The position numbers were made by a program, and so were the translations under genes. Shown in pieces: positions 45,915-58,519 of a stretch of DNA of 64,000 nt. Where the stretch lies: assembly GCA_028564705.1 (NCBI GenBank), contig JAPXFQ010000899.1:1984001-2048000 (forward strand), written 5' to 3'. This DNA comes from Apricaphanius iberus. Lineage: Eukaryota; Chordata; Actinopteri; Cyprinodontiformes; Aphaniidae. Each line of letters begins with the position of its first letter. Positions within the stretch are counted from its first letter, which is position 1. The notes under the pieces were generated by a model. It was not told the origin of the DNA. It was given only the letters and a program-made list of their open reading frames with translations, and searched no databases.

Positions 45915-46140
45915 TAATATGGGGCCCATCGCTACACGGCCAGCCAGAGGGAGCCGGCGAGCAAAGCCAGGAGTTCCCAGCGCTGCCTGGCATCTAATCA
46001 AATGAGCAATTCTTTGATAGCCTGCTGGCTAACAGCCTTTGGAGACCGACCTCATCAACCACAGAGCAGCTTGGAGCTTAATCGTTCGTAAGGTCTGTTT
46101 GGGCAGAGGCAAATTAGTTTAGGATCACTAATTTTAAAGG
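45915..46140. promoter_or_regulatory. Candidate conserved non-coding element
   Basis: Balanced-composition, non-repetitive sequence lying in AT-rich DNA, with clustered homeodomain- or TCF-like cores (CATCTAATCAAATGAGC, AATTCTTTGATAGCC). No repeat termini or ORF were seen. A regulatory role is only an inference from composition and motif density. Confidence 0.25.
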
Positions 46141-48469
46141 TGTGTGATTTACTGTGTTTATATGTATAAGGTTCATCTGCGTTTTGAGTAATACAGGCCC
46201 CTTGGCCTCAAACTTTTTTTTTTAAAGACTTTTCCTGACAAAGAGTGATTTAAATCCTGTAATTTGAGCTACTCAATCAGACAGGAGATTTCCCCATTTT
46301 GTTAAATGTTTAATAAATGTATTTTGAGCAGCTCCAAATGCCCAAGTGTGGTACATGGAGCTAAACTAAGATTAGCCCACGTGTTGGCCCAGGCCAGCAC
46401 TCAATGAATAGACGATCAGCGGTGTTCCAATAAAGATCGTTTCAGAGAAGATTAAGACTAGAAACTTATCTTATGAGCCGTGTTTAAGATCCCTTTCGCA
46501 TCAAAATTGGAATACTGGAATTGTTTACGGTCGTGATCAATCCAAATAGAAGTAATTTTCAAAAGATTACTCTTATCCAGATAATTTTTAAATAAACATT
46601 TCTTGGACCAAAGAATGTTAATTTTCCTGATGTTGTCTTATTGGTTTACACATAAATCAATGCTAAATTAGTGAAACAAATTACAATTAGTGAAACTAAT
46701 TCAGCTTTCATTCCAGCATCTGCAGATCAAGCCTTGGTTCTTAAAGGACCCAGATTCCTCCAGAATCATATCAGAATTAATGGTTTCTCATTTTATTACA
46801 TATTTATCTTTTTGTCTTCTTTTATTTGAACTATTCATTTATTTTAATCTGTAATGTGTTCTTTTTCTAGCTTGTTGATTACAATGTTTTTCTTATTTTT
46901 CCATTTGTAAATATATGTATTTTGGAAAGTAACTTGTCGTTTTTTGTTTAACACACACACATATGGCAAGGTTTATGGTCAATATACGGTAAAGAATTCA
47001 TTCCTTTAGACTATGAGACTGATATAGACCTTTGGCTATTAAAAAAGTTCCCGATAAAGGTGGTGCCCCAAATAATAATTTTCCATAAATTATTAATTGT
47101 ATTGACTGCCATAAGCAGTCCTTTGACTTTTAATAGCCAAATTCCTACATTCTTGGTAATATCCCCAACAGTGTGTATAAATAAACTGCATTGAAACTGA
47201 ATTGTATCGGTTTGATGCTATTTCTTTTAAACTCTCATGCATAATTCTAATTTAGCAAATTATTTAATGAAACATTATTTATTCCAAATAACTTTTTCTT
47301 CAATTTCTCTGTGGATTTTGAATTGGTTGTTTGAACACAAACTAAAAGGTGCTAATTAGTCTTAAACTAACCACTAATTAGTTAAGACTAACTTAACTTC
47401 ACTTCAAAAACTCTTCAGTACAAGCCTGGGTCTTTAAGCATACATATTAATACAATTTATTTGTTATTGTTTCTAATTCTTTGCATATTATTCCATTTTC
47501 CTGTTTTATTTTTAGTAGTTAGTTTATATTATTCATTATTATTTTACTTAGTAGTTTAGTTGTGGATTACTATCTTAGTGAGTTTGTGGTTTAAAATATT
47601 TTGTCCGGAAAGTTAAATAAATTTTTTTTAAAGGCCTATATCATGCAAAATCAAGTTTTTTGAATTTTCAATCATCTGGTAATACAATTTTCTTATAACC
47701 CCCCCGCCAGATTGGTTTTTGGCTTAATTCACGAATGTCTGTATAACCCTCCTGAATATTGCCCTCTGAGCAGCTGCACCACGCTCTCCTGGAAAATGAC
47801 AGAGTGATAACATAGTGACATATTTTACGTTATGTTACCACTAGGAAGTGCTAGAGGTGTCGTCACCGCCCCTGCAGACAGAGCAGCCTACCTCTGGTAG
47901 AGTTGCAAACACACCCTTCCCCTTCTCAAAGCTCATAGCTGCACTGCTTTTAGCAGCTTTCTTGTTGGAAATGTACTTTGTCTGTGAAAACGCCCATTTG
48001 GCTGCATGGATTACAGGACTTTATTCTTCATTCCTAAAGAACAGCAGCTAGATAATTTCCAACAACAAAGATGCCTGATGGACAGAGAAGTAGCTACAAG
48101 CTAATGTTATGTGTGTTAGCCAATTATCAAGCTGCTTATGTGATCTTATAACAGCATTGTATGGTTAATTACTTGATCTGTAGCATCTCAGAATGTTAAG
48201 TAAACGGGTGCAAACAACACCCACAGCATTTTTATATGCTAGCCTGGAAAGATCTGCTTACTGGACACAGCTGTGTTGGTCTGGGCTCCGTCTAAAGCCC
48301 GGATGAGCTCTGTCTATAGCCTGGTAGATATATTATCTGAGATGAGCTTTAATGACTCTGCTTTTTACAAAAAATAAATAAATAAACCAAACGTCCGTGA
48401 ATTTGTGTACTTCGTGCACTTCAAATTCACTGTTGGACTCCTGTTTGAGATAAGGCTAGCTCTGTTTTT
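46141..48469. other. Intergenic, no gene seen
   Basis: Mostly very AT-rich (46500-47640). Around 47636 AAAGGCCTATATCATGCAAA resembles a known fish MITE start, but no partner end was found. The segment 47840-48060 carries a 67-codon ORF without recognisable features. Confidence 0.45.
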
Positions 48470-49090
48470 CTCAGTCATAGCAGCTCTACAGGGGAGAGGA
48501 GGGGAGCGGGGAGAAACCTCTGGCAGAACCTGGCTCAGTATAAGCGGTCATCTGCCCCAACCTTCTGGGGATCTGAGAAGACAGAGTAGAGACAGCATGG
48601 AGGATGTTTGGTCATCTGGACCGATGCTCCCCATCCAGCAGGGGGCATTATAGTTGAGCAGGATACCAGACCGGAGACTGGATACCAGACTGGAGCTGCT
48701 ATGGGGAGAAAAAATCACTGAGAGAAAACCGGGTTAACAATCGCAATAACAGCAGAAAAAATATATCTGGAGAGTAGTAGAAAAGAAAAGTAGAAGAGTG
48801 AAGAAAATAATACCAATAGCGAGAAGCCAAAACAGGAGAAACGTGCTCTCTCTTTTTAATATTCATCAGAACTCTTGCTGCAGCATCTTAGATCAACTGA
48901 AGGCTTTTAATTGCATTTTGAGGATTTTCTGATAAGGAATTACAGTAATCAAGCCTTGAAGTAACAAATACATGGACTAGTTTCTCTGCATCAGTCCTGG
49001 ACAGGATCCTTCTAATTTTAGCAATATTCCGGCGTTAAAAGAAAGAAATCTTGGAAATCTGTTTAATACGGGATTTAAATGTCATGTCTT
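48470..49090 (-). mobile_element. LINE family D fragment (minus)
   Basis: 48890-49085 is the reverse complement of the KSHIKQISKISFF to NAAARVL segment of the family D copy at 32274-32500. 48480-48545 matches its 3' part (GGCAGATGACCG, GTTCTGCCAGAGGTTTC on the minus strand). Frames are broken. Confidence 0.75.
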
Positions 49091-50689
49091 GGATTATTCA
49101 TCTCATGGTGACTGACAGAAAATAATACCCTGATCGCAGATGCATTCCATTTTCCCTTTGATGGAGAAATACAAACACATCAATTGAAACTAGAGGTTAA
49201 TCTGATTAAACATGCAACAAATAAGCATTTGTTAGGCCTTTTAAGTCATTTTATGTCCAGATTATTGTTGTAGGCAAAAAGGAAGATATTTAGCTGAGCA
49301 GTGACTTAATTACTTAGATGGCTTCTGGAGTGCAATTCTTTTAGGTGACATAATGCTATTTTTTTCTATGTTATACATGCAATGACCATAAAGTCTTATT
49401 CTGACATGTGTCTCATTTAAACTGAAGATGTCAGCAAAAATCGCAGCTGCATATCAAGCAGTATATGTTTAAAGTCTTCTTTTTAACCTTATTAAAAAAA
49501 TTACCAAATATTAAACTAAACCTTCAATAAAAATTGAATTTGAAACGTCATTTTTGTAGACATATTTAAATATTGGGATTACATAGGAACTTAATCAGAG
49601 CATCTCTAAATTTTTGTTGAAATATACAGTATTCATCTTTATTTGTAAAATTGTTCAGTTGTGAAACTGAATAATACTTTTGCATTCAGCTGCGGGAACT
49701 TAATGTGGATTTTTGGATTAGCATTTAGTTTATGGCTGCATTTTATGGTCATAAAGATTTTGTGCTGGTTTTGTATTCATTATCAGTAGCCAACCAGATA
49801 GCTCTATTTATCAATAGTGTTTACCCAAACCAACCACCATGATACATCAATCATTTACATGATCATTTACTGACTATGATGAGTCCACCTATCCTCACTT
49901 ACTGTACGTAAATACGGTATCATAACATCATATAAACCACAGTAACAACATACTTCATCAAATATGAGTCTGAATAAGGCTTGTCCATTGAAAAGTAGAA
50001 CCAGCGCTTCTGGAGACCAACTGAACACTTTCCTGTTTTTTAATTTCTAACAAAATTGTCTTGACCGGCAGCAGGAGTAAAGGCATTGCTATTTGTAGCA
50101 CACAGTGTAAGTTGCTGCTCAATTTAGAGCAATTTAGATCCACGTCAACATTTCCTTATCTTTTAAGGCAGCTGGATTGTCCAGATATCTGTTGCAAGCG
50201 ATTCAAATAAATGTTTCAATTCATGTGCATAAATATTTAAAGTTGTTCTTGTTCATATTGATTACTTAAACACTAAATACACTTGTGGGTAGATGACTTG
50301 CAGTTTTTCCATTTCTTCTGATAACTGTTTTATATTTTTAACTTTGCCATTTTTTCTGTCTCTCTCCATATTTTCTTCATTACCTCTATTTTTGTTAACA
50401 TTAAACCATATAGTTCTATTGAATGTTATACACAAATGAAAATCTGAAACAGTAATGATCGTGAACTTCAAAACTGCAACATGATAACATAACTTACATC
50501 AGCAAGTGCCATAATTTGGTTAGCGTTTAACAAAGCAGCAAAATCTGTGTGAAATATCATAAAACTATAGTCGTCAAAATACAATATAATAAAGAATCTC
50601 ACTGGTTGTTGAGGTGTAGTTATGCGTTCTTTAGCTAATATTAATTTGATTTTAGAGGAGACATCCATCGATCCATCTGCAGGCATTGA
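49091..50689. other. Intergenic, no gene seen
   Basis: AT-rich sequence with spurious ORFs only. Confidence 0.45.
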
Positions 50690-50765
50690 TAATGGCAGGG
50701 TTGCAGGGAGGCTGGTGCCTTTTATCAGGGTACACCCTGGAGAGGACGCCAGTCCATCACCGGGT
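50690..50765 (+). repeat. Fragment of a widespread fish retroelement tail
   Basis: GCAGGGTTGCAGGGAGGCTG, then CAGGGTACACCCTGGAGAGG and ACGCCAGTCCATCACCGGG, is the 3' signature of an abundant fish retroelement, shortened here. A dinucleotide array follows 33 bases later. Confidence 0.65.
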
Positions 50766-50796
50766 TATATTCATCATATTATTTGTTATTATGCAC

Positions 50797-50797
<1 letters not shown>

Positions 50798-50848
<51 letters not shown>

Positions 50849-50866
50849 GTATATATATATGTATAT

Positions 50867-50898
<32 letters not shown>

Positions 50899-50932
50899 AT
50901 ATATATGTATATACGTATATATATATATATAC

Positions 50933-50963
<31 letters not shown>
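50798..50963. repeat. (TA)n microsatellite with TACACACG/TATACG variants
   Basis: About 165 bp of alternating TA interrupted by ACACACGTA and GTATATACGTA units. It is near-palindromic throughout and likely polymorphic. Confidence 0.95.
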
Positions 50964-50969
50964 CACTAC

Positions 50970-53480
50970 TGCCTCACGGAAAACCCTTAATTTCCTCCTG
51001 GTCACTGGGCAAATCACCACATAATCCTCAATAAATCCTTGCATAATTTTGTTTTTTCATTTTACGTGTTATTTATTGATGCTGTAGTTCAATGTTTCTT
51101 ATGTAACGTAACGGGATGGCTTTAACAGGAGAACAACTTAAACTTCTCTCCATAACCCACTGTTTCAGTATAAGAATGTGGACCTGCTTCTTTCTTTGCA
51201 GTATTTTAAATATAAAACTTTGGAAACTTTCTGCCACATTCTATTTTTCTAGAATGTGGCTAAGGCTATTCCTGATTAACACAGAAGTCCTAAAGAAAAA
51301 ACAAATGACTGATTCGAAAGAAAAATCACTTGAAAGTTCTGCTGTGTCTGTTTATTAGAGGTATATGGGCAAACATTATACAAGCTCTTGCTTAAATACT
51401 TCCATCCATAGAGGAAAATGCATCACTGTAAAACACTTATGAAGCTTAGCAGAGAACAGGTTTAAAAGCCCCTGTTTTAAAAAGGCACTAAAGGCCGAGT
51501 TTTATTATCTGTCACATCATACACATGCGAACACGACTATAGCAAAGACACCTCTGTTACACATTTCAGCTGCTAGAACACAGAGCTTTCAACTGGTGTG
51601 TTAGTTGAGTATCTAGAGGTAATATCACATATGTCTGCTATATTTATTGCACACCAAAAGGCATGTGAAGCGTCAAACACTGTTAATTTCAATATACTAA
51701 ACATTTGTTGGGATGTAAAGCTACCATTAAGTACTTTATGTGGCTGGCAGGCTTTCGTGTTTGCTGTATACTCTGAAGAGCACATGTATTTTAAATATTT
51801 TCCAGATTAAATATACCATACTGATACTTTCTTTAAATACATAATGTGTCTTTTAACTTAAAGTTCACATATTTATGCAAAAATCACAACACAACCATTG
51901 CATGATTTCTTTGCAAAAAAATTTCAAAATTCTTTTTAAATAATAATGAAAGTAATAAATTCAAAAAATAGCATATTCATTTCTCAGCATTATTGTTTTA
52001 AATAGCTTGTGATGTAGTGGTTGCTTGTATGGTACAGTCATTCTTTACATTAGCTTTCATAGGAACAAATGGACCTTTCCTCTCATGCAAAATACTGCTG
52101 ATAAAACGTTTTAATGCCATGCTGGTGCCGTCGTCATATTTCAAATACAGTTGATTATTCGGTCAAGTCAGGCAGAAGTACATAAGGATTGTTTGAATTG
52201 CACAGGAGCATAAATGTATCCTATCCACCGCAAGTCCAAGTTGACCCTAAAGTCTTTGGTCCCACGTTCAAGTCCAAAGTCAAGTCTGAAATCTTTATTG
52301 GTAGATGCACGCTTTCTCATCATCCTAAAACACAGAAGTTCTGTGGGTCAAATCATGATTTTTAGGTCTATCTTAACACATGAATATTTTACATCCAATA
52401 TTGTTTATTGTTTTGGATCTAACAAATAAAAGACAATTTTTTTGAGGATGTGAATTACTTAGAAAATAATAATGTATATTAATTACCTAAATGAAAATGT
52501 AAACGTAGCTGAAATAGGGCATCGCCAGTTAATGTCATTCCTCAATTAATCTAACAGGAAGTAGTTTTATTTTGAAGAAGCAGAAGTGTCTTTGTATTGA
52601 CAGGCTAAACCTGTTAATCCCACAGTACAAATAGCCCAATTCATTTCTATAAAACAAATTAGACATCATTAGGGATTTTATTCTTCCTTTAACGTTTACT
52701 GTACCAGATTTTTAGGAAACCATGATGAAAATGTACATCATGGTAAGAGCTAAATGACGAATGTTTCAAGTTACTTGTCGAATCACAGAATATTGACCAT
52801 AATGTCATGTAGTCGTAAATGAGGAAGAATATTCTGTATTTACATTGACATAACAAGGAATGCTTTTATTTTGAAGACATTAATGTATTTTTTCCATTAA
52901 AATAAGGTGTCAGAGTAAAGTTAGACTTATTTTGCTATGAAATGCCTCAGATTTATTCAGAAGAGTGGTCAACCTGAAAAACATCTGTGTGGACATTGAT
53001 ATGAGTTTGCAGCTAGCATGAAAAGATTCTTGTGAACCATTAATAGGCCGTGGTCTATAAATCATAATGATTAATGAATCAAACACTCCCTTTACCAGGA
53101 TGAAATGAAAATCTCAACAAAATTGAAATGCACAAACTCGGAGAAAACCAACATACACAGTTACTTGTGTACACTGTGGTAACAGAGAGAGCAGTCATTA
53201 ATGCACACCTTTTGTTGTCAAAGCATTTGATGTAAAAGCACTGGCTTCTCACAGTGGAACTAGTAGACTGGCAGTGAATGATGTAAACGGCTGCAAAATT
53301 GCAAAAATGGTAAATAGAGAATCACTCCTGGCAGTTTATTTCACTCATCAGTATGTCTGCATGTAGCACACCCTGTCTTTCAAAGTTTCTTATTCTTTAA
53401 GCTCTCTTTTCCTGTCAAACCTGTCTCTTTTTCCTACTAATAACTTAGCTTCTCTATCCCATTATCTCCCTCCTCTTTGC
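50970..53480. other. Intergenic downstream of bmp gene
   Basis: No gene. At 52220-52300 a CAAGTCCAAAGTCAAGTC-type stretch resembles the subterminal part of the 37437 MITE. The rest is AT-rich unique sequence, including the candidate element at 53000-53125. Confidence 0.5.
53000..53125. promoter_or_regulatory. Candidate conserved non-coding element 3' of bmp
   Basis: Dense homeodomain-type cores (CATTAATAGG, CATAATGATTAATGAATC) lie in non-repetitive sequence about 0.5 kb beyond the bmp stop codon. Regulatory function is inferred from motif density and position only. Confidence 0.25.
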
Positions 53481-53487
53481 TCATATT

Positions 53488-53493
53488 TTTATT
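53488..53493 (-). promoter_or_regulatory. Possible polyadenylation signal of bmp16-like gene
   Basis: AATAAA on the minus strand about 150 bases after the stop codon. It is the first canonical hexamer seen downstream. A pyrimidine/purine-skewed stretch surrounds it. Confidence 0.35.
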
Positions 53494-53641
53494 TTCTACT
53501 TTTCTTTCAGTCTCTGACCATTTGCAGTTTTCACGCTGTCTCTTTCTGCTTCTTCCTTCCATCCATCTGTCCTTTCAGTCCCCTCTTTGTTTCCGTGATG
53601 TTCCACTATCAGTGGCACAGTGCCCAAGCCCTTGGGTCTCT

Positions 53642-54711
53642 CTACCAGCAACCACAGCTCTCCACCACCATGTCCTGGTAATTCTTTAGCACAACTCTGT
53701 CGTGATTGTCCAGGTAGAGTAGGGCAATGGGGCGGAGGGAGGTTGGGACGCAGCAGGCCCTGGGCACTGCTCCGTTCACAGAGTTCACCATGGTTTGAAC
53801 CACAGCGTGGCTGGAGGCATTCATGTGGTCAGCCAGAGGGTAACGGCATTCTCCCAAGCAGAAGAAGGCATCATAGCCGCTAGGTGCAATGATCCACTTG
53901 TGCCAGCCCACATCACTGAAATCTACATACAAAGGATGACGCCGACATCTGCCACGGGAAAGCCGCTTGAGTTTAGCTGGACCCCCATTTCTTTTCACCC
54001 TTCCACGATCACTCCAGCTTACCTCTCCTTTCTCATCCCCCCAGCTCTTCATAGAATAACCAATTTTTCTGGCCTTTCCCCAGCCTTGGTCTCTAATGTG
54101 GCCCTTGCCACTTTTCCTGGCCTTCATTTTAGACCCTTTCCTAGCCTTAATCCACTTGCTGTTGCCAGATGTTCTCCTGCCATGTTTGACTAAAGGCTCT
54201 CCGTGGCCATCATGACTGTAAGTCACCAACAGGGGTCTCTCCTGGGCCCAGCTGAGATCGTCCTGCCCCACAGACCTGCACACCCTCAGGTGTCTCTCTT
54301 TATGTTGCCCTGTCTGATCATCACCTGCAGGAGAGGAGTAGCTCTGGTCAGCTGAGGTGGTGCTGTTTTCAGGGTTGATCTCCAGGAGGAAGCCTAAGCT
54401 CCCAGTCCCACTATGGGCGTTATGGAGGAGCTCCGCATTTAGACTAAATGCCTCCCAGAAACCGCCAGTTTTATGGTTATCGAATCCATTGGTGAGTAAC
54501 CTTGTTTCAAGCAAAGTGGGCTCAGGATCCTCATGATGTTTAGAAAGATACAGGTTTAATCTGTGGGGCCCAGGGCCCAAGGATGCTGTCTCACTGCGTA
54601 GTAGGCGAAGCTCGGCAGAGAGAACCGTTTCATCTTGAGGTATGGAGGAGATATTGAAAGCAATGTGCTCTCTTGTTCGATCTTCTGCTTTGGTGCTGTC
54701 TTCAAGGGACT
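53642..54711 (-). CDS. bmp16: BMP2/4/16-type growth factor, coding exon 2 (prodomain end, furin site, mature ligand)
   Basis: BMPs are secreted TGF-beta-family ligands that dimerise, bind type I/II receptor kinases and signal through Smad1/5. The exon starts after a CCTCTCAG acceptor and joins exon 1 in phase 1. The joined protein is 476 residues and this exon gives residues 121-476. ESLED and [20 protein letters not shown] match the BMP2/4 prodomain. RVKR (358-361) is a furin site, leaving a ~115-residue mature chain with seven cysteines (376, 405, 409, 440, 441, 473, 475) and one N-glycosylation site (NAS, 418). [15 protein letters not shown] and [15 protein letters not shown] are diagnostic of the BMP2/4/16 group. 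The receptor-facing [16 protein letters not shown] and DHMNASSH, and the final Trp, deviate from BMP2/4, so bmp16 is preferred. A Lys/Arg-rich stretch precedes the furin site. Confidence 0.9.
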
Positions 54712-55099
54712 CTGAGAGGAAAAAAGAGCAGGGAAGAAAGAAGTTTAGTGTGATCAGACAACATGTAAGGAAAATGTAATTGTCATCTTTTAAGTCCAGG
54801 CAGTTTTAGTATCTTGAGCAAGGACATCCAAAAATGTATTTTCATCAGATATTAGAAGTTTGTCATAGACATATTAAAACACAAGTCAAAATTATGCAGT
54901 GAAACAATAAATGCTCATTTTCCAGTTTCCCATTACCAGTACTTTAAGGAGGTTAGCATGAATTCTGAGTAATGTGATGTTTAACCTTAAATAAGGAGTA
55001 AGAGATAAGTAATAAACATGCAGACTGTAATATATTATTTAAGTGGACTTTTCTGTACTTGGGTCTAAAGACGTACCACTATAGGAAGTGGTAAAAGTA

Positions 55100-55560
55100 C
55101 TTTAAATACACACTCCGTAACTTTAACACCTCAAAAGATGTGTTTTCTAAACAATTTGGCAGTACGCCAGCATTTATTATGTTAATTTTCGGAACTGTCA
55201 CTGCATGGGGTGATCCCATTGCTGAAAACCACACTATACTACTTTTCTCTGCAGGAGTTTTGAGAATTGAGCCATGGCAGATCCACCCAAAAAACTAAAG
55301 ATGCTATCAAAAAAAGAGAGGACAATAAAAAGAGGAAGTGAAAGAGCAAGAACAGCCCAGTTCCCAAGCTGAAAGCTATCGGAGCTTCACTGCCAGAGAA
55401 GGCTGTGTCAAGGGAAGTAGCAGCAAGCAGAGCTGCAAAGCTGCACCAGCTTTTCAGCTCATGGTCAGACTGTTCCCCTCGTTAAAGCCTAAAGCTCACA
55501 GTGCACCTTCCACTGCTCATCCTGCTGCCTCATAGAGCATCAAGACACAAGATGACACGG
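55100..55560 (+). repeat. Fragment of a fish transposon/MITE with CACTCCGTAACTTT edge
   Basis: It begins ACACACTCCGTAACTTTAAC and contains a short coding-like MADPPKKLKMLSKKERTIKR stretch (55274-55333), a segment I associate with an abundant fish DNA repeat. No right terminus was found. Confidence 0.4.
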
Positions 55561-56932
55561 GTCAGACAACACGTCATTCCCCTCACTGCTTTGAAATATC
55601 TTTTCAGTCAAACTGTTGCTCATTTTAGGTCAAAGCTACTTACCAAACTAGGATTAGCTTCTAAAACCCAGTGTTACAACTTTTCTGTTTTGTGTGTGTA
55701 CCTGCTCTGAATGAGGAGTTAGAGATACAACAGGGGTTGTTTGGGCATGATGAAGTAATACAATGCCGGGAAAAATGTTTGACTTTTTATCATTTGACAA
55801 TCTTTTAGTTTGATGTTTTGTTATATGGGCTACCAAGCTTTTAAAACCATCCGTACGCAAGCCTGTTCAGATGAGATATGTTTTTTTAACGAAAGTGATG
55901 TTACACCGCAAGCCTTGAGAGGGCAACAGAGGGCAAATATCTGCACATTTTTAGAGAGTGTCTTCAAACTGCACCCAAAGTAAAAATGACAACAGTAGCC
56001 TTGTAATGATTTCACCGGTTTCATCTGTTAGACTGGTACACAAAGAGTAAAACAATGAACCAATTTAAACTAATAGCTGAAAATAGATCACATTTATTTG
56101 AATTTGTTAAAAATGCAAGTGCAATTGCATAGTGTCCATGGGAGTACTGTTCAATGGCATGCTTTTCTCTGGTTCAGCAAACCAGAATCAAGTATGTTTG
56201 ATCGTCACTTGCACGGCTCAGCAGAACTTAGCAACATGCTGTAATTGTCAATCCAATTTTAATTTGCTATTTGGTACCAGGGACTCTCTGCATATCCAAT
56301 GTATAAAATAATGTCTTGAATATATATATGCCAAAAGCAGCCAACTCCAGTTCTTGGGTTTTAACTGTTTTGCCCCAACCCCTACTTCAAATCACCACCA
56401 AGCTCAGGATACAACAAATCCTGTGGGTTTCCTTTGTGACTTGGACAAATGGACACTATTAGAGCTGACTTTGTTAAAGAAAATGCTTATTCTGTCAGGG
56501 TTTAAAAACTCTTTGCTCAAAGACACATCATCAGTTAAGATGGTAGTCAACACCACAACAGACGAGTTTTAATGTGGATCTCTTGTGGCCTAAAAATCAT
56601 AAAGTCTAATTATCAGAAGAATCTTACAAAACAATTTTAAAGTTATTGTTTTTTTTACCATTGATAAAGCATACATTCAAGGGTTGTAGGTCAGGATTTG
56701 GCGAAACGGTTCCTGGATTTCACAAATTTATGGCATATTCTTTGTAGTAGTTCTATTAACAAGATAACGTTTTGGAAATTTGATGTTTATTTTCTTCCTT
56801 TGAGCAGGTGATTAAACCTTATAGCCTGAGTCAGGATCTGATAAGGATTTGTTGTAAGTATAAGAGCTAAAGTTATAAAGTAGGCTATGGATGAGATGGT
56901 TTCCATGGATTCTAAAGAATGTAGGCTGGTTT

Positions 56933-57215
56933 TGTCAGGATTCTCGCTCCCTCATCATCTGCACCTGTGTTGACCTGTCTGAACCTCCTCACTTCCTATT
57001 GTTTGCACCTGTGTTCCCTTAGTGTCTTCACCTGTTGCTCCTTGTCACCCTTATTTAAGATCCAGCGAGCGCTTCGGTCCTCAGGATCATTGTTGTGCAC
57101 TTTGTGTATCTTTACTTGCCTTGTGTTGCTGCACACTAATAAAGCTAACCTTACCTGGAACTCTGCTTCTGCGCCTGAGTCCTTCGCCCTCCTTCCTGCA
57201 GCCTAACGCGTGACA
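56933..57215 (+). mobile_element. Solo LTR with perfect 5-bp target duplication
   Basis: The 283-bp element starts TGTCAGGATTC and ends CGCGTGACA, the TG...CA pattern of an LTR. GGTTT occurs immediately on both sides (56928-56932 and 57216-57220). A TATA-like CTTATTTAAG near 57050 and AATAAA near 57140 stand in promoter-then-polyadenylation order, as in an LTR. No internal retroelement genes flank it, so it is a recombination-derived solo LTR. The family is not assigned. Confidence 0.8.
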
Positions 57216-57242
57216 GGTTTAGAGACATTGCAAACCCAGGAG

Positions 57243-57919
57243 CAGTGATGCCGGTAATGCGTTACTTAGTAGCGAGTTACTCCTAATATGACTACTTTTT
57301 CATTAACGACTAATCTAACGCGTTACTATTTCCATACAGGTAATCGGATTAAAGTAACTTGTTTTAAGCCACTGCGCGTTACTATTTTTGTGATTTCTTA
57401 AGCAAAAATATATATTTGGTCCATGGTGGCAAAAGCATTAGGAAAACAAGCGACAATGGCGGTAAATATGGTTTTACATACCTTCAACAACACTGCTGCC
57501 GTCTTTTTCTGTTACAGTTCGAAACAGCTGATTATCTCCTTTACGGTCGCCATGTTTGTTTTGGTGTGAGCCCGTAAGTCTGAGTTTTACTCTGTAACTG
57601 CCCCCTAGTGGAACTCTCCAATAGTACATGCTTCATAGTTACTGGTTAACATGAGGTTAAAAGGAAAGTATATTTCTGGCCTTACTGTTAAAATGTATTT
57701 CCAATAAAGTGAGTTTTGTTAAGAACCGGTTATTGTTTGTATGTTAAGGCGGTGGGAAATGCTACTGGCAGCTGCTGAAAGTAACTACTATAGTAACTTG
57801 TAATCTAACTTAGTTGCTTTGAAAATAAAGAAATTAGTAAAGTAACTAAGTTACTTTTGGAATGAGTAATCAGTAGTCAGTAATCACATTACTTTTTCAA
57901 AGTAACTGTGGCAACACTG
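57243..57919. repeat. hAT MITE with perfect 8-bp target duplication
   Basis: Left CAGTGATGCC and right GGCAACACTG are inverted termini. Subterminal GTTACTT-type motifs abound at both ends. CCCAGGAG flanks both sides exactly (57235-57242 and 57920-57927), the 8-bp duplication typical of hAT insertions. Length is 677 bp, non-coding. Confidence 0.92.
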
Positions 57920-58480
57920 CCCAGGAGTAAAACTGGTGGTACGAATGGTGCAACAAATAACCAAAAAAATGGAGGGCGAGCATTTATGTCAGTTTTAACA
58001 GATTTTCCCTGTCATCTGTGATGTTTTTTATTCATCTTTTTTCAAGTAAGCAAATAATTCATTAATGTAAAAACTGAAACACCATCTGTGAAGCTCAGCC
58101 TCAATTCTGTGACCATCAGCACTTCATTATCTTTAGGTTTGAGTAATTGTAATCTTCCAGAGGTTAAAGATTCTCTCTTTGATACTAAGAATTAGAACTG
58201 ATTCCAGGTGTGTTCGGATTTGACTTTCTCGGGTTTGATCAAACAGTCCTTTAAATAACAAGTTGCCCCGACAGGTAATGGCACAGCAAACTGAGTAAAA
58301 GAGTGACAATAAATTCCAAACAGAATGCAATTTTCTTGTAGAGAGCCCTCAGTTTAAGGATCTAATTTAAGGGCTTGTGTTAGAATGAATGGCAACATGA
58401 AAGGAATGTTGGAGAGGTCAAGAGGGGCCCAACTAATGTTTGCCCTCCTGCTCCCTAACAAGGCAACACAGCTGTAATGA

Positions 58481-58493
58481 GGGGGGGGGGGGG
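58481..58493. repeat. Poly(G) tract, 13 bases
   Basis: Uninterrupted run of 13 G residues. Confidence 0.9.
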
Positions 58494-58519
58494 CGAAATG
58501 AAAAGCTCAAATGCAATCC

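Noticed and set aside
50622..51044. Long Ile/Tyr-repeat ORFs on both strands
   Set aside because: They are translations of the TA microsatellite.
53795..54193. 132-codon plus-strand ORF
   Set aside because: It is antisense to the bmp16-like exon 2, which has clear BMP motifs.
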